Notes under the pieces: generated by a model
What the model saw: the letters and a program-made list of their open reading frames with translations, nothing else
Told to the model about the DNA's origin: nothing
Database searches by the model: none
Position numbers and translations under genes: made by a program
Shown here: one piece after another, positions 55,570 through 64,000 of the stretch
Position numbering within the stretch: the first letter of the stretch is position 1
Layout: every line of letters starts with the position of its first letter
Assembly (NCBI RefSeq): GCF_000380645.1
Contig: NZ_AQXZ01000019.1
Span: 186,001 to 250,000, forward strand
Length of the DNA stretch: 64,000 nucleotides
DNA from: Smaragdicoccus niigatensis DSM 44881 = NBRC 103563
GTDB taxonomy: Bacteria; Actinomycetota; Actinomycetes; Mycobacteriales; Mycobacteriaceae
Reading direction: 5' to 3'

Positions 55570-57801
55570 ATGGATCTCCCCGGCCCGCTGCAGTCCCTCG
55601 CGGCTTCTGCCGAACCCCTCGTTCTACGCGCGCGGCGCTCTGCCGAGACGCTGGCCGGGCTCGACTCCGACCCTGTTCCCGCCGGCTACACGGGGACGCG
55701 ACTCGGCGTCTGCAACCTGTGCGAGGCGATTTGCGGACTCGAATTCACCTTCGAGAACGGCAACGTCAAGTCCGTCCGCGGCAACGCCGAGGACCCGCTG
55801 TCGCGCGGGCACATCTGCCCCAAGGGAGTGGCCCTCGTCGACGTCTACAACGACCCGGATCGACTCCGTCGCCCGGTGCGCCGGGTCGGATCCGGCGCAC
55901 ACGCACGCTGGGTCGAGATCAGTTGGGACGAGGCGTTCGACCGGGTCGCCGAGGGACTTGCCGGAGTGAGCAACACGCATGGCCGGAATTCTGTCGGCGT
56001 GTACCTCGGCAACCCGTCTGTTCACTCGCTCGGCGCCGCCACCCACGGCATCGAGATGCTGCGCGTCCTGCGCAGCCGCAACCGCTTCTCGGCGACCTCG
56101 GTCGATCAACTCCCCCACCAATTCGTGGCCTGGCAGCTCTACGGGCACCAGCTGCTGATCCCGGTACCGGATATCGACCGCACGAACTACCTGCTGGTGT
56201 TCGGCGCCAACCCCATGGCCTCGAACGGCTCGCTGTGGACCGTCCCGGACTTCCCCGGCCGCCTGCGTGAGCTGCGTCAGCGGGGCGGCAAGATGGTCGT
56301 CTTCGACCCCCGCCGCACCGAGACCGCGAAAGCCGCGACCGAACACCACTTCGTCCGGCCGGGAACCGATGCGCTCGTTCTCCTCGCGATGCTCAACGTC
56401 CTGTTCACCGAAGGCCTCACACGCCCGGCGCGGTACGTTCGCGGAATCAAGCGCGTCCAGACGCTCGTCGCCGACTTCACTCCGGAGTTCGCCGAGCGGA
56501 TGAGCGGCGTGCGGGCCGACGTCATTCGCCAGGTCACGCGCGAGTTCGCCGAATCCGATGCTGCGGTTGCCTACGGGCGCATCGGGGTGTCGACGCAAAG
56601 CTTCGGTTCGCTGTGTCAGTGGGCGATTCAGTGCCTCAACATCCTGACCGGCAACCTCGATCGGCCCGGTGGCGCGATGTTCCCCGAGCCGGCGATCGAC
56701 GTCGTCAAACGCGGCCTGCTTGGCCGCGGGCACTTCGGCAAGTACACCAGCCGGGTCCGGAAGCTGCCCGAATTCGCCGGCGAGCTGCCCGTTGCCGCGA
56801 TGGCGGAGGAGATCGATACCCCCGGCGACGGACAGATTCGTGCCCTGTTCACGGTGTCCGGAAACCCGGTGTCGTCGACACCCGACGGCCGGCGACTCGA
56901 CGACGCGCTGAGCCAGCTCGATTTCATGGCCAGCGTCGACATCTACATCAACGAGACAACCCGGCACGCCGACGTGATCCTCCCGCCGACGACCGCCCTC
57001 GAGCGCGACCAGTACGACCTCGCGTTCCACGTCTTCGGGACCCGCAACACCGCGCGGTTCACCCCGGCGATGTTCGGCAAGGAACCGGGCACGATGCACG
57101 ACTGGGAGATCTTCCGCGACCTCGGGGTTCGTCTCGAGAAGCGGATGGCGACCCGAATGCCGCTCAAGCAACGACTGATCTGGGAAGCCCGGCTGCGGAT
57201 CAGCCCGTCCGTTCTCATCGCGGCACTGCTTGCGGCCGGTCGCCGGACCTCGATGCGGGCGCTGCGGGACACCCCGCAAGGCGTCGACCTCGGGCCGCTC
57301 CAGCCGACGCTGCCGAAGCGCCTGATGACCAAGGGCCAGACGATCACGCTCGCGCAGCCGCTCATCACTGACGACCTCACCCGTCTGCGCGAAACGTTCG
57401 CCGAGGCCGCGCCGGACGGACTCATGCTCATCGGCCGCCGGCACCAGCGCGACTGCAACTCGTGGCTGCACAACACGGATCGGCTCACGCGGGGTCAGGC
57501 GCGGCACCGCCTGCTCATGAACCCGGGCGATCTCGCCGCCCGGGGGCTTTCCGACGGACAGCAGGTTCAGGTGTCGTCGCGGGTCGGATCGGTCGTCATC
57601 GAGGTCAGCGCAACCGACGACATGATGCCGGGCGTCGTGTCCCTTCCCCATGGGTACGGCCACCAGGGTGAAGGCATTCGACTCTCCCGCGCCGGCAAGC
57701 TCCCAGGCGTCTCGATCAACGATCTCACCGACCCCGCGCGCGTTGATCTCTCGGGCAACGCCGCGTTGTCGGCCGTTCCCGTCCAGGTGGTGGCGGTCTA
57801 G
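55570..57801 (+). CDS. Molybdopterin oxidoreductase (DMSO reductase family)
   Basis: A 743-aa member of the MopB superfamily. The N-terminal [4Fe-4S] ligands are in VCNLCEAICGLEF and ICPKG (Cys48, 51, 55 and 83), then the Mo-bisMGD core (LGNPSVHSLG, VFGANPMASNG, PRRTETAK, PGTDALVLLAML), and the C-terminal dinucleotide-binding domain (LMNPGDLAARGLSDGQQV). There is no twin-arginine signal, so it is cytosolic. No electron-transfer subunits are adjacent; the substrate (formate, nitrate or another) is unresolved. It lies 6.5 kb from the molybdopterin synthesis cluster. Confidence 0.9.
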   Translation: MDLPGPLQSLAASAEPLVLRARRSAETLAGLDSDPVPAGYTGTRLGVCNLCEAICGLEFTFENGNVKSVRGNAEDPLSRGHICPKGVALVDVYNDPDRLRRPVRRVGSGAHARWVEISWDEAFDRVAEGLAGVSNTHGRNSVGVYLGNPSVHSLGAATHGIEMLRVLRSRNRFSATSVDQLPHQFVAWQLYGHQLLIPVPDIDRTNYLLVFGANPMASNGSLWTVPDFPGRLRELRQRGGKMVVFDPRRTETAKAATEHHFVRPGTDALVLLAMLNVLFTEGLTRPARYVRGIKRVQTLVADFTPEFAERMSGVRADVIRQVTREFAESDAAVAYGRIGVSTQSFGSLCQWAIQCLNILTGNLDRPGGAMFPEPAIDVVKRGLLGRGHFGKYTSRVRKLPEFAGELPVAAMAEEIDTPGDGQIRALFTVSGNPVSSTPDGRRLDDALSQLDFMASVDIYINETTRHADVILPPTTALERDQYDLAFHVFGTRNTARFTPAMFGKEPGTMHDWEIFRDLGVRLEKRMATRMPLKQRLIWEARLRISPSVLIAALLAAGRRTSMRALRDTPQGVDLGPLQPTLPKRLMTKGQTITLAQPLITDDLTRLRETFAEAAPDGLMLIGRRHQRDCNSWLHNTDRLTRGQARHRLLMNPGDLAARGLSDGQQVQVSSRVGSVVIEVSATDDMMPGVVSLPHGYGHQGEGIRLSRAGKLPGVSINDLTDPARVDLSGNAALSAVPVQVVAV

Positions 57802-59384
57802 CGCGGGCTCCGGATGTCGAGCATGTGGACCACGTGGTCGACGACCTCAGGATCGATGCCGAGCTTGTTGCGCTCGGACAGCACGGCTTCCCGGGCGGCC
57901 GACATCATCTCGCGCTGCCCGATGCGGAATTGGCCCATCTTGACCACGGCGGCCTGATTGCTCTCCTGCTGTGCTTCGTCCGCGAAGTGCGGATGCAGGC
58001 GTGACGACATGTAATACGCGCGGCGACCGAGCGGTTCGACGAGTTCGGGCGGGATCTCCCCCTCTGCAGCGAGGAGATTGATCCGGTCGAGCGCGGCGAA
58101 GTACGCGCGTTCGGCGAGATGTCGTTCCTGACGACTCTGCTTGTCCTGGTCTGCCGCGACATTGAGCAGCTTCACCACGATCGGCAGCGTCGTCCCCTGG
58201 AATACGAGGGTCACCATGATGACCGCGAAGGCGATGACGATGATGATGTCGCGGGCCGGGAAGCCCTCGCCGCTGTCGACCGTGAACGGGATGGCGAGCG
58301 CCAGTGCGGCCGAGGCGACTCCGCGCATGCCGGCCCACCACATGACCACGGTCTCCCGCCAGCTCGCCGGGATCTCGGCGTCCGGATTGAACCGGCGGCG
58401 GGTACGCCGGACCAGCGACGTCGCCGGCACCAGCCAGAACAAGCGCACGCCGATCACGACACCGACGATGATGACCGACCACAGCGCGAGATAACCCAGA
58501 TGTCCCTGGGCGTTTGTGAACACGGTCGGCAGTTCGAGGCCGATGAGACCGAACGCGATACCGGTGATGAGGGTTTCCATGATGCGCCAGAAGGCCTTGT
58601 TGGTGAGGCGCCCCTCGATGTCGTCGGCGTCTTTCCACGCCTCGCTGAGGAAAATCGCCGTCACGACTACCGCGAGGACGCCCGAGCCGTGGAGGTCGTC
58701 GGCGACCTTGAACACCGCAAAGGGCAACAGCAGCGAAAGACCGACGCGCAGTGAGGCATCGCCGAGCACCCGCATGAGTTTGACTCCGAGCCATCCCGTC
58801 ACAGTTCCGACGGCAATGGCAATCGATGCCGACAGCACCAGATCGATTCCGGCATCTCTCCAGGAGAAGTGACCACTGACCGCCGCCACGATTGCGAGCT
58901 CGTAGATGACGATCGCGGTCACGTCGTTCAACAGACCTTCGCCTTCGAGGATCGAGACGAGACGTCGAGGAAGGTTGAGTCGTCCGGCCAATGCCGTCAC
59001 GGCCACCGGGTCGGGCGGCGCGACCAGTGCACCGAGCGTCACGGCAGCGGCCACCGTCATGCCCGGGATGACGAGGAATGCCGCGAACGCCACGGCTGCG
59101 GTCGTCATCATGACCATCGCAACGGCGAGGAGCGTGATCGGTTGCCAGTTCTCCGCGAACTGTCGCCAGGTCGTCCGCTGGGCGGCCGCGTACAACAGTG
59201 GGGGCAGTACGAGCGGCAAGATCATGTCGGGATTGATCGAGACCTGCGGCACCGACGGGATGAGAGCCAGCAGCACCCCGAGGAACGTCATCAGAATCGG
59301 TGATGGCACACCGATTTTCCGGGCGAGGGGCACGGTGATGAGGGCGCCCAGCAACAGCAAGAAAATCAGTAGAAGCTGATTCAC
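57798..59384 (-). CDS. NhaP-type Na+(K+)/H+ antiporter
   Basis: A 528-aa CPA1-family antiporter with about 12 membrane helices and a soluble C-terminal tail of about 120 residues. The CPA1 motif VAPPDPVAVTALAGRLNLPR and the following EGEGLLNDVTAIVIYE are diagnostic. It exchanges Na+ or K+ for H+. GTG at 59384 has GGGGGAGG upstream. The stop forms a CTAG overlap with the molybdopterin oxidoreductase. Confidence 0.92.
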   Translation of the reverse strand: MNQLLLIFLLLLGALITVPLARKIGVPSPILMTFLGVLLALIPSVPQVSINPDMILPLVLPPLLYAAAQRTTWRQFAENWQPITLLAVAMVMMTTAAVAFAAFLVIPGMTVAAAVTLGALVAPPDPVAVTALAGRLNLPRRLVSILEGEGLLNDVTAIVIYELAIVAAVSGHFSWRDAGIDLVLSASIAIAVGTVTGWLGVKLMRVLGDASLRVGLSLLLPFAVFKVADDLHGSGVLAVVVTAIFLSEAWKDADDIEGRLTNKAFWRIMETLITGIAFGLIGLELPTVFTNAQGHLGYLALWSVIIVGVVIGVRLFWLVPATSLVRRTRRRFNPDAEIPASWRETVVMWWAGMRGVASAALALAIPFTVDSGEGFPARDIIIVIAFAVIMVTLVFQGTTLPIVVKLLNVAADQDKQSRQERHLAERAYFAALDRINLLAAEGEIPPELVEPLGRRAYYMSSRLHPHFADEAQQESNQAAVVKMGQFRIGQREMMSAAREAVLSERNKLGIDPEVVDHVVHMLDIRSPR

Positions 59385-59561
59385 GGACCTCCCCCTTCGG
59401 TGTCGATTCCAGCAGTCACCGACGGTAGCGTTGCCCTCAAGTACGAATTTTCCCGCAGAATTTTTTCGCTGATGTGTCGCATCGTGTCGATGCGGTTCGT
59501 AGTCCCAGTGAAGTCAGTCTCATGCCGGCTTCCACCGAGAACCTGATCAAAGGAGTTAGTT

Positions 59562-59909
59562 ATGGCTGAGTTCCTCCTGTCCGTTTGGCACGACGGCGCC
59601 GTCCCCGACCTCACCGAAGGCGAGATGAACGAGATGTTCGCGTCCGTCGACCGGTTCAACAAGAAGCTGCAGGACAGTGGCTACTGGGTTTTCGCGGGCG
59701 GACTCGAGCTGCCCAGCGCGGCGAAGGTCGTCGACGCGACCGGCGGCGACGTGCTCACGATCGACGGCCCGTACGCCGAATCGAAGGAATTCATCGGCGG
59801 ATTCTGGGTCCTGAACGCCGAGGACCTCGACGAGGCGTTGGGCTTGGCGGCCGAAGCGTCGAAGGCGTGCAAGGGCAGGGTCGAAGTCCGGCCGTTCCAG
59901 GGCGTCTAG
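59562..59909 (+). CDS. YCII-related domain protein
   Basis: A 115-aa protein of the YCII/DGPF fold: EFLLSVWHD, GGLELPSAAKVVDATGG, and TIDGPYAESKEFIGGFWVL, the last being the DGPFAE-type motif. Function of the family is uncertain; many are enzymes or regulators. A clear AAAGGAG precedes ATG at 59562. No operon partner. Confidence 0.9.
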   Translation: MAEFLLSVWHDGAVPDLTEGEMNEMFASVDRFNKKLQDSGYWVFAGGLELPSAAKVVDATGGDVLTIDGPYAESKEFIGGFWVLNAEDLDEALGLAAEASKACKGRVEVRPFQGV

Positions 59910-59985
59910 CCGCACAAACCGGCCTTTCCCGCCGGCGCAAAGGAAATAGTGACTTTGCGACGCCGTCAGAGGCCGATCTGTGCGG

Positions 59986-61083
59986 TCAGTCGGGCCACAC
60001 CAGCTCGACCGGCTGGCCCAGATACGTCGAATACGGCTCGAAGGCCTTCGTGATCGCCGCTCGTTGGCGCTTGTTCAGCCGCACGAGCGGCGTTACGGTC
60101 AGCACTGTCTTCGTCTTCAGCGCCGACTTGCGCTTCCAGGTTCCGACCACGCGCCCCGCGCGCACGATCGTCGGTTGGAAGACGCCGTTGCCGCCCGGGA
60201 TGATCGCGTGCTTGTGAACGTCGTCGAGCATCATCGACCGGTCTTTGAAACCGAGCAGGAATTCGTCGAAGCCCGGTAGCACCCGCATCTCGTCGACCGG
60301 CCGGTCCGGGACGGATTCCAGAGACTCTTCGGTACAGAACATCTCGATGCCGTCGACCGCTACGGCGGTCAGTTCCGCTCCGGCGATCGCCTGCTTCGCC
60401 TCGGTGAGATTCAGTCCGGTCCAGCCCGCGAAGTCTTTCCGCGTCGTGGGTCCGTGGCTTTGGAAGTAGCGCCAGGCCAGTGTGGCCGCCGGGTCATCGG
60501 GCTGGTTCGGCGACGGCGCCCATTCGTCAAGCAGAACGAAGGTCTGCTCGGTTCCCACATTCGGTGCGATCGCCGTGACGCCGACCTGGCTGGCGTACCA
60601 GAGGAAGTGGTAGCCCATCTGCCCGCCCGTCGAGATGCCGGCTTTCTCGATGGACTCGAGGCACTGCGCGCGCGTCAACCGCGTGCGCTCTTTCAATGCG
60701 TTTCCGAGCACGTCGACTGCCTGATTGACGGTCGCTTCCTCGAGACCGTGGTACTTGCGCCGGTACTCCGCACCCGCGAGCACCTTCACCCCGGTGAGTT
60801 CGAGCATCCATTTCGCGTCGGCCGAGGGAACCCAATGGACGGTCCCGCGCATGGGCCAGGTGCGGACGATCGAGCGATCTTCCTGTTCCTGCCGGATCTC
60901 GTCGATCGAGCGGCCCGGCAGCCGGGCGCCGAGCGACCACAGTCCACTGCCGATCTCCTGCGCCTGCATCGCACCGAACCAGGAAACGACCTGCGCCCCT
61001 GATTCGCAGGTAAGCGAATCAGGGGCGAGGAGGAGATTGCGCACGCGCAGGGCGAGCGCTTGATCAGTCGTGAGGTCAACCAC
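59986..61083 (-). CDS. Winged-helix DNA-binding (HTH_42/AlkZ-like) protein
   Basis: A 365-aa protein of the HTH_42/YcaQ-like class (AlkZ family: DNA glycosylases unhooking interstrand crosslinks and proteins of unknown function). It shows LGAMQAQE-like FGAMQAQEIGSGLWSLGAR, the RTWPMRGTVHWVP segment and the winged-helix C-terminal part. The glycosylase active-site QxQ/QxD motif is seen as QAQ. GTG at 61083 is only weakly supported but the N-terminal residues VVDLTTDQALALRVRN fit the family. A 14-bp inverted repeat lies in its coding sequence at 60994-61027. Confidence 0.85.
   Translation of the reverse strand: MVDLTTDQALALRVRNLLLAPDSLTCESGAQVVSWFGAMQAQEIGSGLWSLGARLPGRSIDEIRQEQEDRSIVRTWPMRGTVHWVPSADAKWMLELTGVKVLAGAEYRRKYHGLEEATVNQAVDVLGNALKERTRLTRAQCLESIEKAGISTGGQMGYHFLWYASQVGVTAIAPNVGTEQTFVLLDEWAPSPNQPDDPAATLAWRYFQSHGPTTRKDFAGWTGLNLTEAKQAIAGAELTAVAVDGIEMFCTEESLESVPDRPVDEMRVLPGFDEFLLGFKDRSMMLDDVHKHAIIPGGNGVFQPTIVRAGRVVGTWKRKSALKTKTVLTVTPLVRLNKRQRAAITKAFEPYSTYLGQPVELVWPD
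60994..61027. repeat. Perfect 14-bp inverted repeat within the winged-helix gene
   Basis: CGCCCCTGATTCGC at 60994-61007 and its reverse complement at 61014-61027, separated by 6 bases. It is 76 bp beyond the stop of the upstream (minus-strand) MFS gene and just inside the next gene. No T-tract follows, so it is not a standard terminator. Confidence 0.8.
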
Positions 61084-61102
61084 GACTGACAGTCTGTCGG
61101 TT

Positions 61103-62704
61103 CTACACCGAGACCGCGACCTGTTCCTTGGCAGCGTGCTTCGGCTGCTTCGGCATTGCGTGCTTCGGCCCCGAGGGCTTCTCGTCAGTGCGGCCGCGGA
61201 GGTGAACCTCGTGGACGAACAGGGCGATGATGAAGCCGACGAACGCGAATCCGGCAGCGACCCAGAAGACGCCCTGGATACCGTGGGTGACAGCCGCCGC
61301 GATGGCGTCCTGCACCGCTTGCGGCATCTTCTCGACCATCGCCGGTGCCATCTGTGCACCGCCGTGGAGCTTGGCAGCAGCCTGCGGGTTGGCCTCGGCC
61401 AGTGACGTCGTCAATCGGCTCGAGTACATCGTGCCCAGTGCCGCGACACCAACAGTCATGCCCATAGTCCGCAGGAACGTGTTCGCACCCATGCCCGAGC
61501 CCATGTCACGCAGCGTGATGCTGTTCTGTGCGATGAGCATCGACGGCTGCATCATGAAGCCGGTGCCGACACCCATGACAGCCATGAACAGCGCGACCGT
61601 GGTCTTGGTGGTGTGAACGTCGATGTTGGCGAGCAACAGCATTCCGGCCGTGAGGACGAGACCACCGATGATCGGCAGAATCTTGACGTGTCCCAGGCGG
61701 CTGGTGATCTGACCGCTGGCCATGCTGGTCACCATCATCGGGAGCATCATGGGCAGGAGCAGCAGACCGCTCTGCGTCGCCGTCTGGTGCTGCACCAGCT
61801 GCTGGTACTGCGGCAGGTAACCCGCGCCACCCATCATCGCGAGACCGACGACGAACGTGAGTCCACCGGCGAGCGCGAAGTTGCGGTTCTTGAACAGGTG
61901 CAGCGGAAGGATCGGCTCGTCGACCTTGCGCTCGTAGGCGATGAACACACCGAGACCGACGAGTGCGACGGCACCCAGGGTCAGGATCTGCCATGAGGTC
62001 CACGCGTACTGCGAGCCACCCCAACTGGTCGCGAGCACCAGAGCGGTCACCCACACGGTCAGCATGGCGGCACCAGTCCAGTCGATGATGACCTTGCCGT
62101 AGTGGTGGTGCTTGATGTTGAGCGTGAACCAGACCGTGGCCAGCGCAATCGCACCAAGCGGGAGGTTGACGTAGAACGCCCAGCGCCACGAGGCGTTGTC
62201 GGTGATCCAGCCACCGACGAGCGGGCCGCCGAGCATCGCCAGCGGCATGACCGCCATGAACAAGCCCTGGTACTTACCGCGCTCGGCCGGCGGGACGAGG
62301 ACACCGACAATCGACATGACGCCGACGACGAGACCACCGGCACCGAGGCCCTGGAGTGCGCGGAACAGCGTCAGTTCGAACATCGACTGCGCCATACCAG
62401 TGAGTGCGGAGCCGACGAGGAAGACGACGATCGAGGTCATGAAGACGGGCTTACGACCGTAGAGGTCGCCCAGCTTGCCCCAGACCAGCGTCGAAATGGC
62501 CATCGTCAGGGTGTAGGCGGTGAGCACCCAGGAAAGGTGCTGCAAACCACCGAGTTCGCCCACGATGGTGGGCAGTGCGGGTCCAACAATGGTGTTGTCC
62601 AACATGGCCAACAACATCGTGATGACCAAGCCGCTCATCACGGTGATGATCTCTCGTGGAGACCTGTGTTCGTATTCGGGTTCTGTTACTACAGCCGTCG
62701 TCAT
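61103..62704 (-). CDS. DHA2-family MFS multidrug exporter
   Basis: A 533-aa membrane protein with about 14 hydrophobic segments, typical of the EmrB/QacA (DHA2) proton-coupled drug exporters. Motifs: LDNTIVGPALPTI in helix 1, GKLGDLYGRKPVFM in the loop 2-3, and a motif C-like GPLVGGWITD. It diverges from a TetR gene with an 18-bp operator between them, so it is likely an inducible efflux pump. ATG at 62704. Confidence 0.93.
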   Translation of the reverse strand: MTTAVVTEPEYEHRSPREIITVMSGLVITMLLAMLDNTIVGPALPTIVGELGGLQHLSWVLTAYTLTMAISTLVWGKLGDLYGRKPVFMTSIVVFLVGSALTGMAQSMFELTLFRALQGLGAGGLVVGVMSIVGVLVPPAERGKYQGLFMAVMPLAMLGGPLVGGWITDNASWRWAFYVNLPLGAIALATVWFTLNIKHHHYGKVIIDWTGAAMLTVWVTALVLATSWGGSQYAWTSWQILTLGAVALVGLGVFIAYERKVDEPILPLHLFKNRNFALAGGLTFVVGLAMMGGAGYLPQYQQLVQHQTATQSGLLLLPMMLPMMVTSMASGQITSRLGHVKILPIIGGLVLTAGMLLLANIDVHTTKTTVALFMAVMGVGTGFMMQPSMLIAQNSITLRDMGSGMGANTFLRTMGMTVGVAALGTMYSSRLTTSLAEANPQAAAKLHGGAQMAPAMVEKMPQAVQDAIAAAVTHGIQGVFWVAAGFAFVGFIIALFVHEVHLRGRTDEKPSGPKHAMPKQPKHAAKEQVAVSV

Positions 62705-62717
62705 CTATCCACCTGCT

Positions 62718-62735
62718 TACTTGCCGACCGGTAAG
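62718..62735. promoter_or_regulatory. TetR-type operator between exporter and regulator
   Basis: ACTTGCCG-AC-CGGTAAGT, an inverted repeat with one mismatch, lies in the 92-bp divergent region. The form is typical of TetR-family efflux operators. Confidence 0.75.
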
Positions 62736-62796
62736 TGCTTCTGCGCTAGTCTAACCCGAGACCCCCGGAAGGTATTCCCCAAAACAAGGAGTGACG

Positions 62797-63357
62797 GTGA
62801 CCACAGCCGCAAGCCCGATGCGGGATCGCATCCTGCGAGTCGCGCTGGAGTTGTTCACCGAACACGGGTACGACGGCACGTCCTTGCGCGAGATCGCTGA
62901 GAAGCTCGACGTCACGAAAGCGGCTCTCTACTACCACTTCAAGTCCAAAGACGCGATCTTGCTGACCCTCGTCAACGACTGGCGTGAGCAGACGATGTCG
63001 CTCGTCGAGTGGGGCCGCGATCAGCCGTTCAGCCCGGACCTCCAGCAGGAGATGCTCCGCCGCCTGAGCGCTCTACTGACCGGCAATCACAAGACTCAAC
63101 GTCTGATGTTCGAGAACCAGCCGGTCATCCGCGGGATGGTCGAACGCGACAACGCCGAACATGGCCGCCCGAACAAGTACTGGATCTTCGAGTTCGTCTC
63201 GGTGATCACACCGCCGGATGCCGACGCCTTCACCCGTGCCGCCGTTCGTACCGCTGTCTTCGGCCTGAGCACCTCGGCGATGCAGCCGGGCAGCAAAGAA
63301 GAAGATCATCAAGCCGCCCTCGACGTAGCTCTGCAGGTGCTGGCGCTCAAGAAGTAG
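62797..63357 (+). CDS. TetR-family repressor of the adjacent exporter
   Basis: A 186-aa regulator. The helix-turn-helix segment DRILRVALELFTEHGYDGTS, then LREIAEKLDVTKAALYYHFK, is typical TetR. The C-terminal domain probably binds the drug. GTG at 62797 is chosen because AAGGA lies 6 bases upstream; GTG at 62791 would have almost no spacing. It is divergent from the MFS gene and probably binds the operator at 62718-62735. Confidence 0.92.
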   Translation: MTTAASPMRDRILRVALELFTEHGYDGTSLREIAEKLDVTKAALYYHFKSKDAILLTLVNDWREQTMSLVEWGRDQPFSPDLQQEMLRRLSALLTGNHKTQRLMFENQPVIRGMVERDNAEHGRPNKYWIFEFVSVITPPDADAFTRAAVRTAVFGLSTSAMQPGSKEEDHQAALDVALQVLALKK

Positions 63358-63366
63358 GTTTTAGGG

Positions 63367-64000
63367 GTGTCAGAACCCACACCTCACTCCGGCGAACCGC
63401 ACCACGACCCGGACCTCAGCTCGCGTCTCAATGGCCTGCGTGCCGCCGTGCTCGGCGCCAACGACGGCATCGTCTCGGTTGCCGGTCTCGTCGTAGGTGT
63501 CGCGGGCGCCGGGGTCGCACGAGGGCCGATCATCACGGCCGGCATCGCCGGACTGCTCGCGGGCGCGATCTCAATGGCCGTCGGCGAGTACGTCTCGGTC
63601 AGCACGCAGCGGGACACCGAGAAGGCACTGCTGGCCAAGGAGCGACGCGAGCTCGCTGAGGAGCCCGCCGCCGAGCTCACCGAACTCGCCGGGATCTACG
63701 AGCAGAAGGGCCTCAAGCCCGCGACGGCGTGGCAGGTGGCGGTCGAGCTGACCGAGCACGATGCCTTCACCGCGCATGCCGAGGCCGAGCTGCGCATCAA
63801 CCCCGACGACCTCACCAATCCGTGGCAGGCCGCCATTGCGTCCTTCTTCTCCTTCACATTGGGCGCGCTGCTCCCGATCATCGCGATTCTCGCGCCGCCG
63901 GTCTCGCTTCGGGTCCCGGTCACCTTTGCGTCGGTCGTCATCGCGCTGGCCATCACCGGAGCCATCTCCGCCCGGCTAGGCGGCGCGAACGCCCGGCGGG
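63367..64000 (+). CDS. VIT1/CCC1 family transporter, cut by window end
   Basis: The first 211 residues of a VIT1/CCC1 (iron/manganese) transporter. RLNGLRAAVLGANDGIVSVAGLVVGVAGA, shown here in two parts for length, gives the family motif (LGANDGIVS), followed by AISMAVGEYVSVSTQRDTE in helix 2 and a metal-binding helical insertion (ELAEEPAAELTELAGIYEQK), then further helices. The GTG at 63367 has AGGG upstream. It may remove or store Fe or Mn. The stop is beyond the window. Confidence 0.9.
   Translation, partial: MSEPTPHSGEPHHDPDLSSRLNGLRAAVLGANDGIVSVAGLVVGVAGAGVARGPIITAGIAGLLAGAISMAVGEYVSVSTQRDTEKALLAKERRELAEEPAAELTELAGIYEQKGLKPATAWQVAVELTEHDAFTAHAEAELRINPDDLTNPWQAAIASFFSFTLGALLPIIAILAPPVSLRVPVTFASVVIALAITGAISARLGGANARR

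Noticed and set aside
55624-57663. Minus-strand open frame of 679 codons
   Set aside because: Antisense of the molybdopterin oxidoreductase, whose motifs are complete.

Overview
The window is GC-rich actinobacterial DNA. Gene content and gene order point to the mycolic-acid lineage (Mycobacteriales: Mycobacterium, Rhodococcus, Gordonia, Williamsia and relatives); I cannot fix the genus. From memory, much of positions 2100-43600 follows the Mycobacterium tuberculosis order Rv3028c-Rv3055: etfA/etfB, a methyltransferase, GH57 branching enzyme and GT4 glucosyltransferase of the methylglucose-lipopolysaccharide (MGLP) type, a left-handed beta-helix acyltransferase, a PQQ-type propeller lipoprotein, a THUMP-like protein, a second methyltransferase, enoyl-CoA hydratase, Nudix, ABC ATPase, serB2, ctaD, fecB, nrdF, nrdE-nrdI-nrdH, an FMN reductase and a TetR regulator. 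No tRNA, rRNA, CRISPR array or insertion sequence was recognised.

Region by region: 1-2100 holds a truncated lipoprotein and a dienelactone-hydrolase-like lipoprotein. 2105-7656 is etfBA with the divergent MGLP-type operon. 7663-14324 is the most unusual part. It interrupts the conserved order with a divergent secreted LamG-fold protein and a tight four-gene operon: nucleotide-sugar dehydrogenase, hyaluronan-synthase-like GT2 polymerase, membrane-anchored NodB-type deacetylase with a C-terminal LamG-like part, and a second anchored LamG-like protein. This looks like a compact synthase-dependent exopolysaccharide system. 14329-16541 returns to the conserved order. 16619-22185 adds nirBD, an alkaline-phosphatase-superfamily protein and a diguanylate cyclase. 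22238-30702 is a long leftward block of metabolic genes ending in ctaD. 30921-34436 has an iron-siderophore lipoprotein, Nudix, an intradiol dioxygenase-like lipoprotein and an amidohydrolase. 34508-41864 is class Ib ribonucleotide reductase, with two D-Ala-D-Ala carboxypeptidase-like genes between nrdF and nrdE.

42303-49054 contains the FMN reductase/TetR pair, small unknown genes and a molybdenum-cofactor cluster (moaA-moaD-fructosamine kinase to the left, moeA-moaC/mog-moaE to the right). 49051-55409 is rich in envelope functions around an rsbW-sigF pair: Ami1-like amidase, a Rieske lipoprotein, a small Rpf and a lytic transglycosylase. 55570-64000 carries a molybdopterin oxidoreductase, an NhaP-type antiporter, a YCII protein, a winged-helix protein, a DHA2 drug exporter with its divergent TetR regulator, and a VIT1/CCC1 transporter cut by the window edge.

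Many neighbours overlap by 4 bp (ATGA, GTGA, or CTAG between convergent genes), so translational coupling is widespread. Several inverted repeats are good operator or terminator candidates. Family names are from motif reading and remembered homologues; no search was run.
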